Below are positions 8,498-17,683 of a stretch of DNA of 64,000 nt, one piece after another. The DNA is from Paenibacillus plantiphilus (GTDB taxonomy: Bacteria > Bacillota > Bacilli > Paenibacillales > Paenibacillaceae): contig NZ_CAKMMF010000032.1 in the NCBI RefSeq assembly GCF_927798095.1, positions 1 through 64,000 on the forward strand. Direction: 5' to 3'. The stretch's first letter is position 1; every line of letters begins with the position of its first letter. The notes beneath the pieces are model-generated. The model was not told the origin of the DNA and made no database searches. It was given only the letters and a program-made list of their open reading frames with translations. The translations under genes and the position numbers were made by a program.

Positions 8498-9454
8498 TTA
8501 CGTTTCCAGCAATATTTCGCCAGTTCGTGTCAAGTCATAGCCTGTAATGTTCTGCAGCTCCTTCTTGAAATCATCTGATCCGAGAATGTGGAGGAGAGAT
8601 TGAATCCACGATTGGTTGTTTGCGGTTTTGAGCATGACGAGATCATAACGCTCCTGAATTAACGGAATAAAGTCGATGTTCCCTACAATGGCAGCTGCTT
8701 TCTCTATTCCAACGCCAACGTCTGCTTCACCTGATGCCACTTTTGAAGCTACACCGAGATGATTGTTTTGTTCCTGTTCATAACCATGAAGCTGCTGCGG
8801 CTTGATACTATGCAGACGGAGCTGTTCATCCAGCAGTACACGGGCGCCGGAGCCCTTCTCCCGATTCGCAATTCGCAAGCCTGGAGCGGCTAGATCGGAC
8901 CAGCCCTTAATCGACAGCGGATTGCCCTGCTTGACATACAGACCCGCATTTCTGGAAAGCAGATTGACGACGATATAGGAGGAGCCGACGAGCAGCTTTC
9001 TAATATAGGGAAGGTTGTATTCGCCTGTATCGCCATCGAGCAGATGAGTGCTGACGATGTCGGATTCGCCGCGATACATCGAGATCAGACTGTCAAGGCT
9101 TCCGACATAAGCGCGCAGCGGTCGAATGCCGTCTATATTTTTTTCTATATGCTTTGCTAGAATATCTAGACTAAGGTCCTGACCCGTAATAACGAGGGGC
9201 CGGAGCCCTGTATGGAAGGCTTGCGTATGCGTATATGATCGCGCGGGCTGGTCTGCTGCTGCTGGGCGCTCATTAATAGGTACGCCTTTGGCTCGCTGCT
9301 TGTAGGCTTCAAGGTCGGCGGAGTCCACACGCATCTGTTTGCCTACCCGGTACGAAGGCAGCTCGCCCTTTTTTATAAGGTCATACACGGTCAGCTTGGA
9401 TATTTTCAATAGCTTGGCAAGTTCTTCGGTCGTATACGAGACATCGCTGGACAT
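8498..9454 (-). CDS. HTH plus periplasmic-binding-like domain regulator, molybdate type
   Basis: This 318-residue protein has an excisionase/MerR-like helix-turn-helix at residues 6-55 (YTTEELAKLLKISKLTVYDLIKKGELPSYRVG). A linker leads to a substrate-binding-protein-like domain at about 85-318 (PBP superfamily, as in ModE-like and molybdate regulators of clostridia and bacilli). Typical motifs are REKGSGARVLLDEQL and VASGEADVGVGIEKAA. It would be a cytoplasmic one-component sensor that binds molybdate, or a related oxyanion or ligand, and controls the divergent modA operon 93 bases away. The start has AAGGAGG at the right spacing. The ligand is inferred from context. Confidence 0.8.
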   Translation of the reverse strand: MSSDVSYTTEELAKLLKISKLTVYDLIKKGELPSYRVGKQMRVDSADLEAYKQRAKGVPINERPAAADQPARSYTHTQAFHTGLRPLVITGQDLSLDILAKHIEKNIDGIRPLRAYVGSLDSLISMYRGESDIVSTHLLDGDTGEYNLPYIRKLLVGSSYIVVNLLSRNAGLYVKQGNPLSIKGWSDLAAPGLRIANREKGSGARVLLDEQLRLHSIKPQQLHGYEQEQNNHLGVASKVASGEADVGVGIEKAAAIVGNIDFIPLIQERYDLVMLKTANNQSWIQSLLHILGSDDFKKELQNITGYDLTRTGEILLET

Positions 9455-9547
9455 GGCGCTCCTCCTTATTCGCTTTGTTGGCTGTTCGTTATCATTATTA
9501 TTGTACCATATTAAGAAGCGGACGTTTTGTCCTTAGGAGGTTATCGT

Positions 9548-10405
9548 GTGTTGAAAAAAACGATTAATGGTTGCCTGTTTCTCTCTATTATTGTTGCAAT
9601 GGCTCTGGTAGTTGCTAGCTGCGGCACAGCACCAAATACGAATAGCAATGCGGGCAAGAACGGTTCGGCGGAAGGTGCAGTCTCGTCCAACCAGCAGCCA
9701 GCCGAAACGGTAGAGCTGACGATCTCGGCAGCAGCGAGCATGACTGATGCTTTGACGGAAATTCAGAAAGCATATGAGGCCGCTAATCAGCATATTAAGC
9801 TTAGCTTCAACTTTGGCGCATCCGGTGCGCTGCAGCAGCAAATCGAGCAGGGGGCGCCAGCCGATTTATTCCTGTCTGCGGCAGTTAAGAACATGAAGGC
9901 GCTCGTTGACAGCCAGCTGATTGATGCGAATCAACAAACGAATTTGCTGAAAAATGAGCTTGTTGTTGTAGTGCCGGCAGACAGCACAACGCCGATTGAC
10001 AATGTAGCCGATCTAACGAAAGCGGAAGTGAAAACATTGGCCATTGGCATTCCGGAAAGCGTGCCTGCCGGCAACTATGCCAAGGAAGCGCTGACGAATG
10101 CAAAGCTGTGGGACGCTCTGCAATCCAAGTCCGTACAGGCGAAGGACGTCAGACAGGTGCTGCAATATGTAGAAACCGGAAATGCAGATGCTGGCTTCGT
10201 TTACAAAACAGATGCGCTAACATCCGATAAAGTAAAAGTCGCTTTCGCGGTTGATGCAGCAACTTATAAGACGATTCAATATCCGATCGGTATCGTAAAA
10301 GCGACTAAGCATGCCAAGGAAGCCGAGGATTTCTATACGTATTTGCAATCACAAGAAGCGCTTGACGTATTTGTTAAATATGGCTTTTCTGTTTCGAACC
10401 AGTAG
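9548..10405 (+). CDS. modA: Molybdate ABC transporter substrate-binding lipoprotein ModA
   Basis: This protein of about 285 residues is a ModA-type molybdate/tungstate-binding protein. An N-terminal signal ends in the lipobox VASC, so it is a membrane-anchored lipoprotein. The mature part shows family motifs LTISAAASMTDALTEI, NFGASGALQQQIEQGAPADLFLSA and the C-terminal YPIGIV. The frame opens earlier at 9527 with TTG, but that start would lie on top of the ribosome-binding site AGGAGG (9535-9540); GTG at 9548 is preferred. It is followed after 8 bases by modB, which is broken, and no modC follows, so this importer is probably incomplete. Confidence 0.88.
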   Translation: MLKKTINGCLFLSIIVAMALVVASCGTAPNTNSNAGKNGSAEGAVSSNQQPAETVELTISAAASMTDALTEIQKAYEAANQHIKLSFNFGASGALQQQIEQGAPADLFLSAAVKNMKALVDSQLIDANQQTNLLKNELVVVVPADSTTPIDNVADLTKAEVKTLAIGIPESVPAGNYAKEALTNAKLWDALQSKSVQAKDVRQVLQYVETGNADAGFVYKTDALTSDKVKVAFAVDAATYKTIQYPIGIVKATKHAKEAEDFYTYLQSQEALDVFVKYGFSVSNQ

Positions 10406-10413
10406 AGGCACTT

Positions 10414-10808
10414 ATGAATGGGCATGAATTTTGGCAGCCGATCCGGCTATCCATACAAATTGCATTGCTATCGAGCGTAGTTGTCGTTCTGATCGGTATG
10501 ATCATTGCATGGTGGATGTCCCGCCGCTCGTTTAAAGGCAAGATCATAATTGAAACGCTATTCATGCTGCCGTTGGTGCTTCCGCCAACGGTAGTAGGCT
10601 TTTTGCTGCTTGTTATGCTGGGACGACGAAGCTGGAATTCGGAGCTACACTGATGATTGCGGGGAATATTCCTGGCAAGACACAGACGATTCCAACCGCT
10701 ATTTACGTTGCGGTCGATTCGGGCAATACGACTATGGCATGGGCATGGACAGGCGCTATTATTGCACTATCTTTCATACTGCTATTTACTGTTCGGAGGA
10801 GCTCTTAA
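10414..10808 (+). pseudogene. modB: modB, molybdate permease gene with internal deletion
   Basis: The first 70 codons match the ModB N-terminus, ending PLVLPPTVVGFLLLVMLGRR. The frame then ends in a stop at 10653. In another frame, starting near 10636, the ModB C-terminus resumes as EFGATLMIAGNIPGKTQT and runs through IYVAVDSGNTTMAW to a stop at 10806-10808. ModB proteins usually have about 80 further residues between these parts, including the cytoplasmic EAA loop that contacts the ATPase ModC. The junction near 10625-10640 is therefore an out-of-frame internal deletion of roughly 250 bases. The gene cannot make a working permease. No modC is seen downstream. Confidence 0.85.
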
Positions 10809-10862
10809 TATGTGGCAGTAGGAGGAAGGGCTCCGACATACTCGTTTTTCAGAAAATAAATA

Positions 10863-10892
10863 AAACCGCTTCGAGGTATAATCGAGCGGTTT
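10863..10892 (-). terminator. Terminator downstream of the PH-domain gene
   Basis: AAACCGC-T-TCGA pairs with TCGA-GCGGTTT around a 7-base loop. On the minus strand it is followed by TATTTATTTTC. It may act in both directions between the modB remnant and the minus-strand gene. Confidence 0.75.
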
Positions 10893-10910
10893 GCCGTATG
10901 ATAGCAGGAT

Positions 10911-11258
10911 TCAGCCTTCGTTCACTTCTGTTACCTCTACTGCCCGGTGCTTGATGCGTGAATTTTCCGCCGCCATGCCCAGAGCATCAGCGACCTCTGT
11001 AGATTTTCGAACATTGCGCAATATATACTCCGGTTGGCTAGTATCTGTCGAGATAACGGTAATATCACCAATGCCTAGCATACGCTCGAATAGATTCCGT
11101 TTCGTGGCAATGTCACGTACCCGATACAGACGGATTTCTTCGCGCTTCTTGGTCAGCAGCCCTTTCTCAACAATAATTCTCGTATCCGTTATTACATATT
11201 TCGTAAAGCTGGGAAACCCAAAGTTGAATGGCTTTCCTTCCCAAATAATGTTCTCCAT
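10911..11258 (-). CDS. Bacterial PH-domain (YdbS/YdbT-like) protein
   Basis: This 115-residue protein matches the small bacterial pleckstrin-homology-like family: WEGKPFNFGFPSFTKYVITDTRIIVEKGLLTKKREEIRLYRVRDI is the typical strand pattern, followed by DITVISTDTSQPEYILRNVRK. It has no membrane segment, unlike YdbS/YdbT, so it is probably cytoplasmic or binds a membrane partner. A G-rich ribosome-binding site precedes the ATG. It has its own terminator and is monocistronic. Function is unknown for this family beyond possible roles in envelope stress or resistance to bacterial peptides. Confidence 0.75.
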   Translation of the reverse strand: MENIIWEGKPFNFGFPSFTKYVITDTRIIVEKGLLTKKREEIRLYRVRDIATKRNLFERMLGIGDITVISTDTSQPEYILRNVRKSTEVADALGMAAENSRIKHRAVEVTEVNEG

Positions 11259-11605
11259 TCGCGTTGTCCCCCCTCGTATCTATGAATCCTTAAAGTGATT
11301 TTAAGCCATTTTGCGACATAATAACAGGAGATTTTTCAGTTTTCTTCAATAATGATAATGCACCAAGTTTTGTAATTGTTTTCCTGCCGTAATTGCCACT
11401 CGTATTATCGTAGCCATCGACTAATCTGCCACCCATGATATATGAATATGAAGTAGTATGAAGAGCATTCATCGAGGGGCAAGTTTGATCTCCTGTTGTC
11501 TGGGTGAAGCTTTCTCCTGAATAAATAATGGGTATGATGGGAAAATTCTAACTGTCGCACCTATGTTTCGGGGTGGCTAAGAAATGGCTGACAGGAGGAT
11601 CAATG
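11259..11605. other. Intergenic region upstream of ger operon 1
   Basis: A 60-codon minus-strand open frame at 11290-11472 has no ribosome-binding site and no recognisable family, so I do not call it. A forespore sigma-G promoter for the germination operon is expected here. TGAATA at about 11516 could be a -35 element, but no -10 at proper spacing is convincing. AGGAGG at 11593-11598 belongs to the next gene. Confidence 0.4.
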
Positions 11606-11737
11606 ATGATGTGGAGGACACTGGCTGCGTACCTTCCAGGCTGGGAAGTGCTTGTACAGGCTGTCATCGTATTTCTAGTTCCGTTTGTATTGTCAATTTT
11701 CTACGGCCGGATTAGTAAGCAGGAGACAGAAAGATGA
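11606..11737 (+). CDS. Small membrane protein at head of ger operon 1
   Basis: A 43-codon gene (three ATGs in a row at 11603, 11606 and 11609) follows AGGAGG at 11593-11598. It encodes one hydrophobic helix ([20 protein letters not shown]) with a positively charged tail. Its TGA overlaps the ATG of the gerA gene as ATGA, which indicates translational coupling. A 74-residue small membrane protein likewise accompanies the second ger operon at 21451, so such a subunit may be a regular receptor component, comparable to the small GerD/GerXD-type extra subunits. The function is not known. Confidence 0.65.
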   Translation: MMWRTLAAYLPGWEVLVQAVIVFLVPFVLSIFYGRISKQETER

Positions 11738-13269
11738 CAGCAGGACACTCCGGCGGATCGGAGGAATCGGAACAACGGTTGCAGGAATCGAACTTCACAG
11801 GAGATTTAGTGAGTGATCTTAAGCTGCTTCAAAAATGTTGCGAGCGCCATTCTGATACACGCATTCGCGAGCTTCATATCGGTCATACAGATGTTCGTGC
11901 AGCGATTGTCTTCATAGAAGGTCTGTCGAACAATAGCGAGATTCAGAACAATATCATCCGGCCATTGATGTCCAATTTTGCCGAAAGATATGAAGGGGAC
12001 GCCTCCTATGCGGAGGGGACGGTATCGGGCTCATTCCTCATCAATAACGTTCTGTCGGTCAGTGAATGGGCGGCACAGTCGCGTGTTCAGGAGGTTATGA
12101 CCGCAGTATTGGCAGGCAGCACCGCACTTCTAATCGCCGGATCAAAGGAAGCCCTCATTCTCGGTACAACCAAAGGAAAGGCCAGATCGCTGGAAGAGCC
12201 GGTATCCGAAGCGGTTGTAAGAGGGGCTAGAATCGGATTCACCGAATTATTGAGCGATAATATCGCTATTTTGCGGCAGCAGGGCAAATGTGATGAGCTA
12301 TGCATCGAGCGGTTCGTGGTCGGCAAGCGAGTGAAGAAGGACCTTGTCATTGCTTATATGGAGGAGATCGCTAACCCGCAATTGGTTGAGGAGGTTAAGC
12401 GGAGAATAGCCGGAATCGACATGGATATGGTTCATGAATCCGGTTATGTGGAACAACTGATCGAGGATAGTTATCTTAGCCCCTTTCCACAGCTTCAAAG
12501 CACAGAGAGACCGGATCGAGTCATGGCGGCATTGGTGGAAGGCAGGGTTGGCATTCTGCTTGATGGAACACCCTTCGCGCTTATTGCTCCCGTCACGTTC
12601 AGCATGCTTCTGCAATCCCCGGAGGATTACGCTGAACGCTGGATTTCGGGCACGCTCTTTCGTCTTCTCCGGCTGCTGGCTGCATTGAATTCACTGCTTG
12701 TACCTGCGCTGTATATTTCGTTCATCTCGTTTCATCCGGGATTAATTCCGACGAAGCTGGCAATGTCGATTCTTGGAACGAGAGAAGGAGTCCCCTTCTC
12801 CTCACTGGTGGAAGCGTTGATTATGGAGGTTTCCATTGAAATATTGAGGGAAGCGGGACTGCGTTTGCCTAAGCCGATCGGGCCTGCTATGGGAATTGTT
12901 GGAGGACTGGTCATCGGTGAAGCCGCTGTACAAGCGGGCATCGTCAGTCCGATTCTGGTCATCGTGGTGGCAGTGACGGCTATTTCCTCCTTTGCGATAC
13001 CTCAATACAATGCCGGCATCACGCTGCGGATGCTTCGCTTCATCGCTATGTTCTGTTCGGCTGTGCTTGGATTATATGGCGTTGTGCTGTTTTTCCTGTT
13101 GCTTTGCAGCCATATGGTCAAGCTCAAGAGCTTCGGCGTTCCTTATGCCAGTCCTGCTTCATCCATTCGGATAAGCGATTGGAAGGATTTCTTCATTCGT
13201 GCTCCCATTCCGTTTATGAAAAGCAGGCCTAAGCTGCTCCATACCAAGAACACGAAACGGAAGGGCTAG
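11734..13269 (+). CDS. Spore germination protein, GerA (A-subunit) family
   Basis: This 511-residue protein is an A subunit of a nutrient germinant receptor. The soluble N-terminal domain (about 1-280) carries the family phrases [25 protein letters not shown] and [15 protein letters not shown], followed by [20 protein letters not shown]. The C-terminal half holds about four to five membrane helices. It would sit in the spore inner membrane and, with the B and C subunits encoded next, respond to amino acids or sugars. The start overlaps the preceding small gene by ATGA. Gene order is small protein, A, B, C. The germinant is not predictable. Confidence 0.9.
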   Translation: MTAGHSGGSEESEQRLQESNFTGDLVSDLKLLQKCCERHSDTRIRELHIGHTDVRAAIVFIEGLSNNSEIQNNIIRPLMSNFAERYEGDASYAEGTVSGSFLINNVLSVSEWAAQSRVQEVMTAVLAGSTALLIAGSKEALILGTTKGKARSLEEPVSEAVVRGARIGFTELLSDNIAILRQQGKCDELCIERFVVGKRVKKDLVIAYMEEIANPQLVEEVKRRIAGIDMDMVHESGYVEQLIEDSYLSPFPQLQSTERPDRVMAALVEGRVGILLDGTPFALIAPVTFSMLLQSPEDYAERWISGTLFRLLRLLAALNSLLVPALYISFISFHPGLIPTKLAMSILGTREGVPFSSLVEALIMEVSIEILREAGLRLPKPIGPAMGIVGGLVIGEAAVQAGIVSPILVIVVAVTAISSFAIPQYNAGITLRMLRFIAMFCSAVLGLYGVVLFFLLLCSHMVKLKSFGVPYASPASSIRISDWKDFFIRAPIPFMKSRPKLLHTKNTKRKG

Positions 13270-13283
13270 GGGGTTGCTGTCTC

Positions 13284-14384
13284 ATGGATGAGAATGATTA
13301 TATAACGCCGGCCCAAGTTGCAGTCGTCATTATCAATGCGATGCTCGGAGCAGGGATTCTCACCCTTCCCCGTACTACTGTGAACGCGGCGCACACGCCC
13401 GATGTATGGCTCAGTATTATGGTAGGTGGATTCGTCATCATTCTGTTTGGAATGGTGTTGGTGAGATTAGGGCTGAGATACAGAGGCCAGACATTCTATC
13501 AATACGTCAGCAGAATTACCGGGAGATGGATTGGAGCATTTCTGAGTTTGGTTGTTATTGTTTATTTTATGCTGGTGGCCTCCTTCGAGGTTAGAGCTTT
13601 GTCTGAGGTGACAGGGCTCTATCTGTTAGAGGGGACCCCGTCATGGGCCATCATCATGCCCTTTCTGTGGGTGGGAGGCTATTTGATTCGCGGGGGAGTG
13701 AGTGCATTAGCCCGTCTGTGCGAGGTCATACTTCCGATCACGGGCATTATTTTTTTTCTGACGATGTTTCTTAGCTTCGGCATCTTCGATATTCACAATA
13801 TGCGTCCGGTGCTGGGATTAGGCATGACACCGGTGCTTAAAGGAATTGAACCGGCCCTGCTCTCTTTTATCGGCTTCGAGACCATTATCGTTCTGCAGGC
13901 ATTTATGAAAAAGCCCGAGAAAGCTGCCAAATCTGTCATCGCGGGGATATTGATTCCGACTGCGTTCTATGTCACGACTGTCGTTATGGTTATTGGAGCA
14001 CTGACTGTAGATGGTGTTGTAACGAAAACATGGCCGACAATGGATTTGATACGAAGCTTCGAATTGTCGGGACTCATCTTCGAGCGCTTCGAATCCTTCC
14101 TGCTGGTCATCTGGATTATGCAGATATATTCTACTTTCACCATAACCTGTTATGCCTCAGCTCTGGGTATTGCACAGCTGACCGGAAGGAATCTGAAATC
14201 CGTCATTACCGTGCTGCTGCCTGTTATCTATATTTTATCAATGGCACCGCACAGTCTCAAAGATTTAAACAAGCTCGGAGATATGTTGGGCCTTACTGCT
14301 CTCTGCTTGTTTGGTCTGCTTCCGCTGCTGCTGCTCATTCTGTCCAAATGGAAGGCGGGAAAGAAGGATGGGACTGTATCCTAA
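13284..14384 (+). CDS. Spore germination permease, GerB family
   Basis: This 366-residue integral membrane protein matches the GerAB endospore germination permease family of the amino acid/polyamine/organocation superfamily, with about ten helices. Characteristic segments are NAMLGAGILTLPRTT near the N-terminus, a first unwound-helix site, and the GFETIIVLQAFMKKPEKA region in mid-protein. It would form the germinant-binding channel of the receptor. GGGGG lies at spacing before the ATG, 14 bases after the gerA stop. The following lipoprotein gene overlaps its 3' end by 17 bases. Confidence 0.9.
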   Translation: MDENDYITPAQVAVVIINAMLGAGILTLPRTTVNAAHTPDVWLSIMVGGFVIILFGMVLVRLGLRYRGQTFYQYVSRITGRWIGAFLSLVVIVYFMLVASFEVRALSEVTGLYLLEGTPSWAIIMPFLWVGGYLIRGGVSALARLCEVILPITGIIFFLTMFLSFGIFDIHNMRPVLGLGMTPVLKGIEPALLSFIGFETIIVLQAFMKKPEKAAKSVIAGILIPTAFYVTTVVMVIGALTVDGVVTKTWPTMDLIRSFELSGLIFERFESFLLVIWIMQIYSTFTITCYASALGIAQLTGRNLKSVITVLLPVIYILSMAPHSLKDLNKLGDMLGLTALCLFGLLPLLLLILSKWKAGKKDGTVS

Positions 14385-15561
14385 TCTCAAACGGGCTTTT
14401 GTCATGCTGTGGCTGTTGTTATTAACCGGCTGCTGGAGCAGCAATGAGATCGAGGATTTAAGCGTATATGTGGGAATCGCGCTGGATAAAGGCGAGGTGA
14501 CCGCTGAAGAGCAGCAATTGAGGGAGCAAGGCTCGGCAGAAAAAAATATCGACAAGGTCACCGCAACGCTCCAAATCATTTCATCGAAATCTTCCAGCAG
14601 TAGCGACCAGTCCACGAAAACTGACCAGAAGCCGTTTATTAATACGGCAGGAACGGGTGATTCTGTATTCGAGATTTTTCGCGAGTTCGCCTCAAGAAGG
14701 GATCAGCCTGTTATCGGTCATCATATGAAGATCGTTGTCATTAGCGGAGGACTGGCGCGGGCTAATCGGCTCGACGATATGCTGGATTTCTTTTATCGGG
14801 ATAATGATATCAGACCAAGCTGTTTTGTGGTGGTGAGCAGAGGGGAGGCGAGGAAGACGCTTGAAACAAAGGTCCCCGGCGGTATCCCTGCTTTCCGGTT
14901 GGTTGGCATGTTGGATAATCGGAATCGGACACTTGAGGTCATCCCCTCGGTATCGCTTTCCAAGCTGCAGGGTTATTTGCAATCCGGGACAAGCTTTATT
15001 CTGCAAAATGTTTTGTCCGCCCAGGGAGAAATTAAATTCTCAGGCGCTGCTGTAATAAAAGGGGAAACGAAGAAGCTTATCGGCTATCTCAGTGAAGAGG
15101 AGCTAAAGGGACTCGTCTGGCTGACAGGCAGCGGCAAGGGCGGACTGGTCAAAGCCTATGATCACAACGATTCCGGCAGATCAATGGCCTATGAGATGAA
15201 GTCGATGAAAAGCACAATCAAATCTCGTGCAGACGGCAAGAAGTTATCGTTTGATGTGAATATTGAGTCCGAGGGCCGGCTAATCGAATTATGGAACCAT
15301 GCTTCTATTTTTAACCGGCCTGCGACGAAGGAGCTTGAAGCTATTTTTGAACAGAAGGTCCGTAGGCTGATCGATCAAGCGATTAAGAAGATGCAGCAGC
15401 AGTATCGGGTGGATGTCGCTGGCTTTGGCAGCCATGTTCGAATCGAGCATCCCCGATTGTGGCAGTCAGTGAAGAAGGACTGGGATTCGGTATTCAGCCA
15501 ATCTCTGATCCATTACAAGGTAAAGCTGAAAATAACGGAGTTTGGAAGTTTGATCGATTAG
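14368..15561 (+). CDS. Spore germination lipoprotein, GerC (Ger(x)C) family
   Basis: This 397-residue protein is the lipoprotein C subunit of the receptor. The N-terminal signal ends in the lipobox LLLTGC-WSSNEIEDLSVYVGIALDKGE, the hallmark of the family, and the C-terminal domain contains the typical LIDQAIKKMQQQYRVDVAGFG and WDSVFSQ phrases. The open frame continues upstream to 14311, but the ATG at 14368 gives a proper signal peptide and is preceded by AAGAAGG. It overlaps gerB by 17 bases. It would be anchored on the outer face of the spore inner membrane. Confidence 0.9.
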   Translation: MGLYPNLKRAFVMLWLLLLTGCWSSNEIEDLSVYVGIALDKGEVTAEEQQLREQGSAEKNIDKVTATLQIISSKSSSSSDQSTKTDQKPFINTAGTGDSVFEIFREFASRRDQPVIGHHMKIVVISGGLARANRLDDMLDFFYRDNDIRPSCFVVVSRGEARKTLETKVPGGIPAFRLVGMLDNRNRTLEVIPSVSLSKLQGYLQSGTSFILQNVLSAQGEIKFSGAAVIKGETKKLIGYLSEEELKGLVWLTGSGKGGLVKAYDHNDSGRSMAYEMKSMKSTIKSRADGKKLSFDVNIESEGRLIELWNHASIFNRPATKELEAIFEQKVRRLIDQAIKKMQQQYRVDVAGFGSHVRIEHPRLWQSVKKDWDSVFSQSLIHYKVKLKITEFGSLID

Positions 15562-15648
15562 GGTCACAGGGCAGGCAGGCTCCCAATGAATGGCCTTCAA
15601 GGAAACAGGCCACATTATAAGGGAACAAAACCGAAGGGGGACCATGAA

Positions 15649-15924
15649 ATGCTTGAAACGAATGATATGAAGCAGGTGCTTCATTATTTGCATGCGGAGA
15701 TAGTCCGGATCGAAACGATTAGCGGTACGTTAGCAAGCGTCGAACACGAGCATTACCAGAAGCTGACCAACTTTGATCAGAAGGAGCTGGTTGATATTGC
15801 GGTAGAGGAGCAAAGCGCCGCCCGGCAGCTTGGTGCTGTAAAGCAGATGTGCCTGAACATGTCCCAGCAAATCGATGGGATGATACGCAATATGGATCGG
15901 GGAGCCGGAGATGAAATTCATTAA
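15649..15924 (+). CDS. Small helical protein of unknown function
   Basis: A 91-residue, probably all-helical and charged protein (MLETNDMKQVLHYLHAEIVR at the start). It has heptad-like spacing and no membrane segment, so a helical bundle or coiled coil is likely. The ATG at 15649 follows AGGGGG by 8 bases; the longer frame from 15586 has no such site. It overlaps the following GltB-like gene by 14 bases, so the two are translationally coupled and may form a complex. I do not recognise the family. Confidence 0.6.
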   Translation: MLETNDMKQVLHYLHAEIVRIETISGTLASVEHEHYQKLTNFDQKELVDIAVEEQSAARQLGAVKQMCLNMSQQIDGMIRNMDRGAGDEIH

Positions 15925-17344
15925 GAATATGGTTCGCAATGTCATGAATGAGGCTATGGATGAAGCGTTATCCCGCTTAATCAAGGATCAATATACGGAG
16001 AATATGGCGGCAATGATTCCGGTTGGGCGAAAAGTCGGATTTCCGAATTTCACGGAAATTCTTATGCGCTCCTCGCAAGGAACGCCGATTCCCCGGCCGC
16101 TCGGAAGCTATATCCACTTCTCCCCTTGGGAGAGCCTGCTGTTCAGTCCTGTTCATTTGTTCCGCATGCCGACACCGGAGCAGGTGCGTATTGAAACCTC
16201 TGTCACAATTGGACCGCTCGCCAGAAAGCCGCTGACGATCGCGATTCCGATTATGATCGCTGCGATGTCGTTCGGAGGCGCTCTGAGCAAGAGCGCCAAG
16301 CTCGCTCTTGCCAAAGCAGCGACTGCGGCCGGAACGGCCACGAACTCCGGCGAAGCGGGACTGATGAGGGAAGAGCGGGAAGCGGCTCAATTGTTTATTG
16401 GTCAATATAACCGGGGCGGATGGATGAATACGCCCGATAAATATAAACAGCTGGATGCGATTGAAATTCAGCTCGGCCAAGGAGCGCAGGGCTCTGCCTC
16501 GCAACGTACCTCGGTCAAGAACATTGGGGAGGATTACCGGGAAGTATTCGAGCTGAAGGAAGGGGAGCCAGCCATTATTCATTCCAGGCTTCCCGGTGTG
16601 AATACGGCAGATGATTTCATCCAGCTTGTAAGGCGGCTCAGACATGAAACCGGTGTGCCTGTTGGGTTGAAAATCGCTGCTACACATCATTTGGAGAAGG
16701 AATTGCAGATCGCGCTTGAAGCGGGAGTCGATTTCTTGACGCTGGATGGAGCAGAGGGCGGAACGCATGGAGGCGCTCCAACGCTGCAGGACGATGTCGG
16801 TCTGCCAACGCTGTTTGCGATTACCCGCGCTTCGCATTATTTGGCGCGCAAAGGAGCAACCGGCAAGGTTAGCCTGATCGCGACAGGCGGGCTGGTTACC
16901 CCTGGCAGCATGCTGAAAGCGATGGCGCTAGGGGCTGATGCCGTTTACATTGGAACAGCCGCGATTCTGGCTCTAATCGGGGAACAGCTCGTTAAAACCG
17001 CGCCATTCGAAGCAGCGACAAGCCTTGTCGTCTACACGGGGAAGATGACATCTGAGCTGGACGTCGACGCTGGGGCCCGCAGCTTGCTGCGTTACTTGAA
17101 CGCCAGTGTCATGGAAATGGAGCAGGTTGCCCAGTCGCTCGGCAGAACCTCGCTTTCCGACATCTCGAAGAGCGACTTGTGCACACTCGATGCCGACGTC
17201 GCCCGTACGACCGGTATACAATGGGGATGGACAGCGGCGGATCAGCAGGCGGAAGCGTTAAGCGCGATCCCATTCACTATGCCGCATCCCGATCATATTG
17301 GCGCCAAGGACTCCAGCGAGCAATTTGACTCCAGCCTCCACTAG
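15911..17344 (+). CDS. GltB-like FMN-binding protein without iron-sulfur cysteines
   Basis: This 477-residue protein matches the FMN-binding central domain of glutamate synthase large subunit (TIM barrel). Visible motifs are IPIMIAAMSFGGALSKSAK, EIQLGQGAQG, KIAATHHLEKELQ, DFLTLDGAEGGTHGGAP and the phosphate-binding IATGGLVTPGSMLKAMALGADAVYIGTAA. It lacks the glutaminase and GXGXG domains. Only one cysteine is present in the whole protein (DLCTLD), so the [3Fe-4S] cluster of glutamate synthases cannot form. A flavin oxidoreductase acting on another substrate is more likely than glutamate synthesis. It is coupled to the preceding 91-residue gene. Confidence 0.8.
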   Translation: MKFIKNMVRNVMNEAMDEALSRLIKDQYTENMAAMIPVGRKVGFPNFTEILMRSSQGTPIPRPLGSYIHFSPWESLLFSPVHLFRMPTPEQVRIETSVTIGPLARKPLTIAIPIMIAAMSFGGALSKSAKLALAKAATAAGTATNSGEAGLMREEREAAQLFIGQYNRGGWMNTPDKYKQLDAIEIQLGQGAQGSASQRTSVKNIGEDYREVFELKEGEPAIIHSRLPGVNTADDFIQLVRRLRHETGVPVGLKIAATHHLEKELQIALEAGVDFLTLDGAEGGTHGGAPTLQDDVGLPTLFAITRASHYLARKGATGKVSLIATGGLVTPGSMLKAMALGADAVYIGTAAILALIGEQLVKTAPFEAATSLVVYTGKMTSELDVDAGARSLLRYLNASVMEMEQVAQSLGRTSLSDISKSDLCTLDADVARTTGIQWGWTAADQQAEALSAIPFTMPHPDHIGAKDSSEQFDSSLH

Positions 17345-17426
17345 AAATATCCTCACGAGTTGAATTTGGGGCAGGATTCGCCGAGTTTTCTGATTTGCAA
17401 CTGTACTCTCAGGCTTGACACGTAGC

Positions 17427-17645
17427 ATCTGTAAGAGGATTATTCCGTCTTACGGCGCCGGGCGCGCCGTTATTCCGTACTGTAACACGGAAATTCCTGC
17501 TTACAGCAATAGCGGAAGTAGTAACTGCGCCTCGTTGCGATCTATAAGAGGATTATTCCGTCTTACAGCGCACGGCGCACCATTTTTCCATGCTGTAACA
17601 CGGAAATACCCGCTTATAGCGAAAGCGGTGGAATTTTTCGCCTGC
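17427..17645. repeat. Tandem imperfect 113-bp palindromic repeat
   Basis: Two copies of a 113-bp unit start at 17427 and 17540. Each contains two 27-bp palindrome-like elements of the form CTGTAA-15 bases-TTACAG: one reads GAGGATTATTCCGTC in the middle and the other, in opposite orientation, CACGGAAATTCCTGC. The result is four alternating elements, able to fold as long hairpins. This resembles REP/BIME-type intergenic repeats. It lies after the GltB-like gene. Confidence 0.7.
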
Positions 17646-17683
17646 TAGCGTTTGGTCAATGGTCAGTACAAGGAGCCGGATAG

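Noticed and set aside
10610-10954. 114-codon ORF after modB as a separate gene
   Set aside because: It is an out-of-frame reading of the modB C-terminal region; the correct frame encodes the ModB tail.
11290-11472. Possible 60-codon minus-strand gene between the PH-domain gene and ger operon 1
   Set aside because: No ribosome-binding site, no recognisable motif and no partner; kept only as part of the intergenic note.
17421-17645. Repeat pair considered as a CRISPR array
   Set aside because: Only two units, the spacer equivalents are also similar to each other, the elements are palindromes in alternating orientation, and no cas genes are near.
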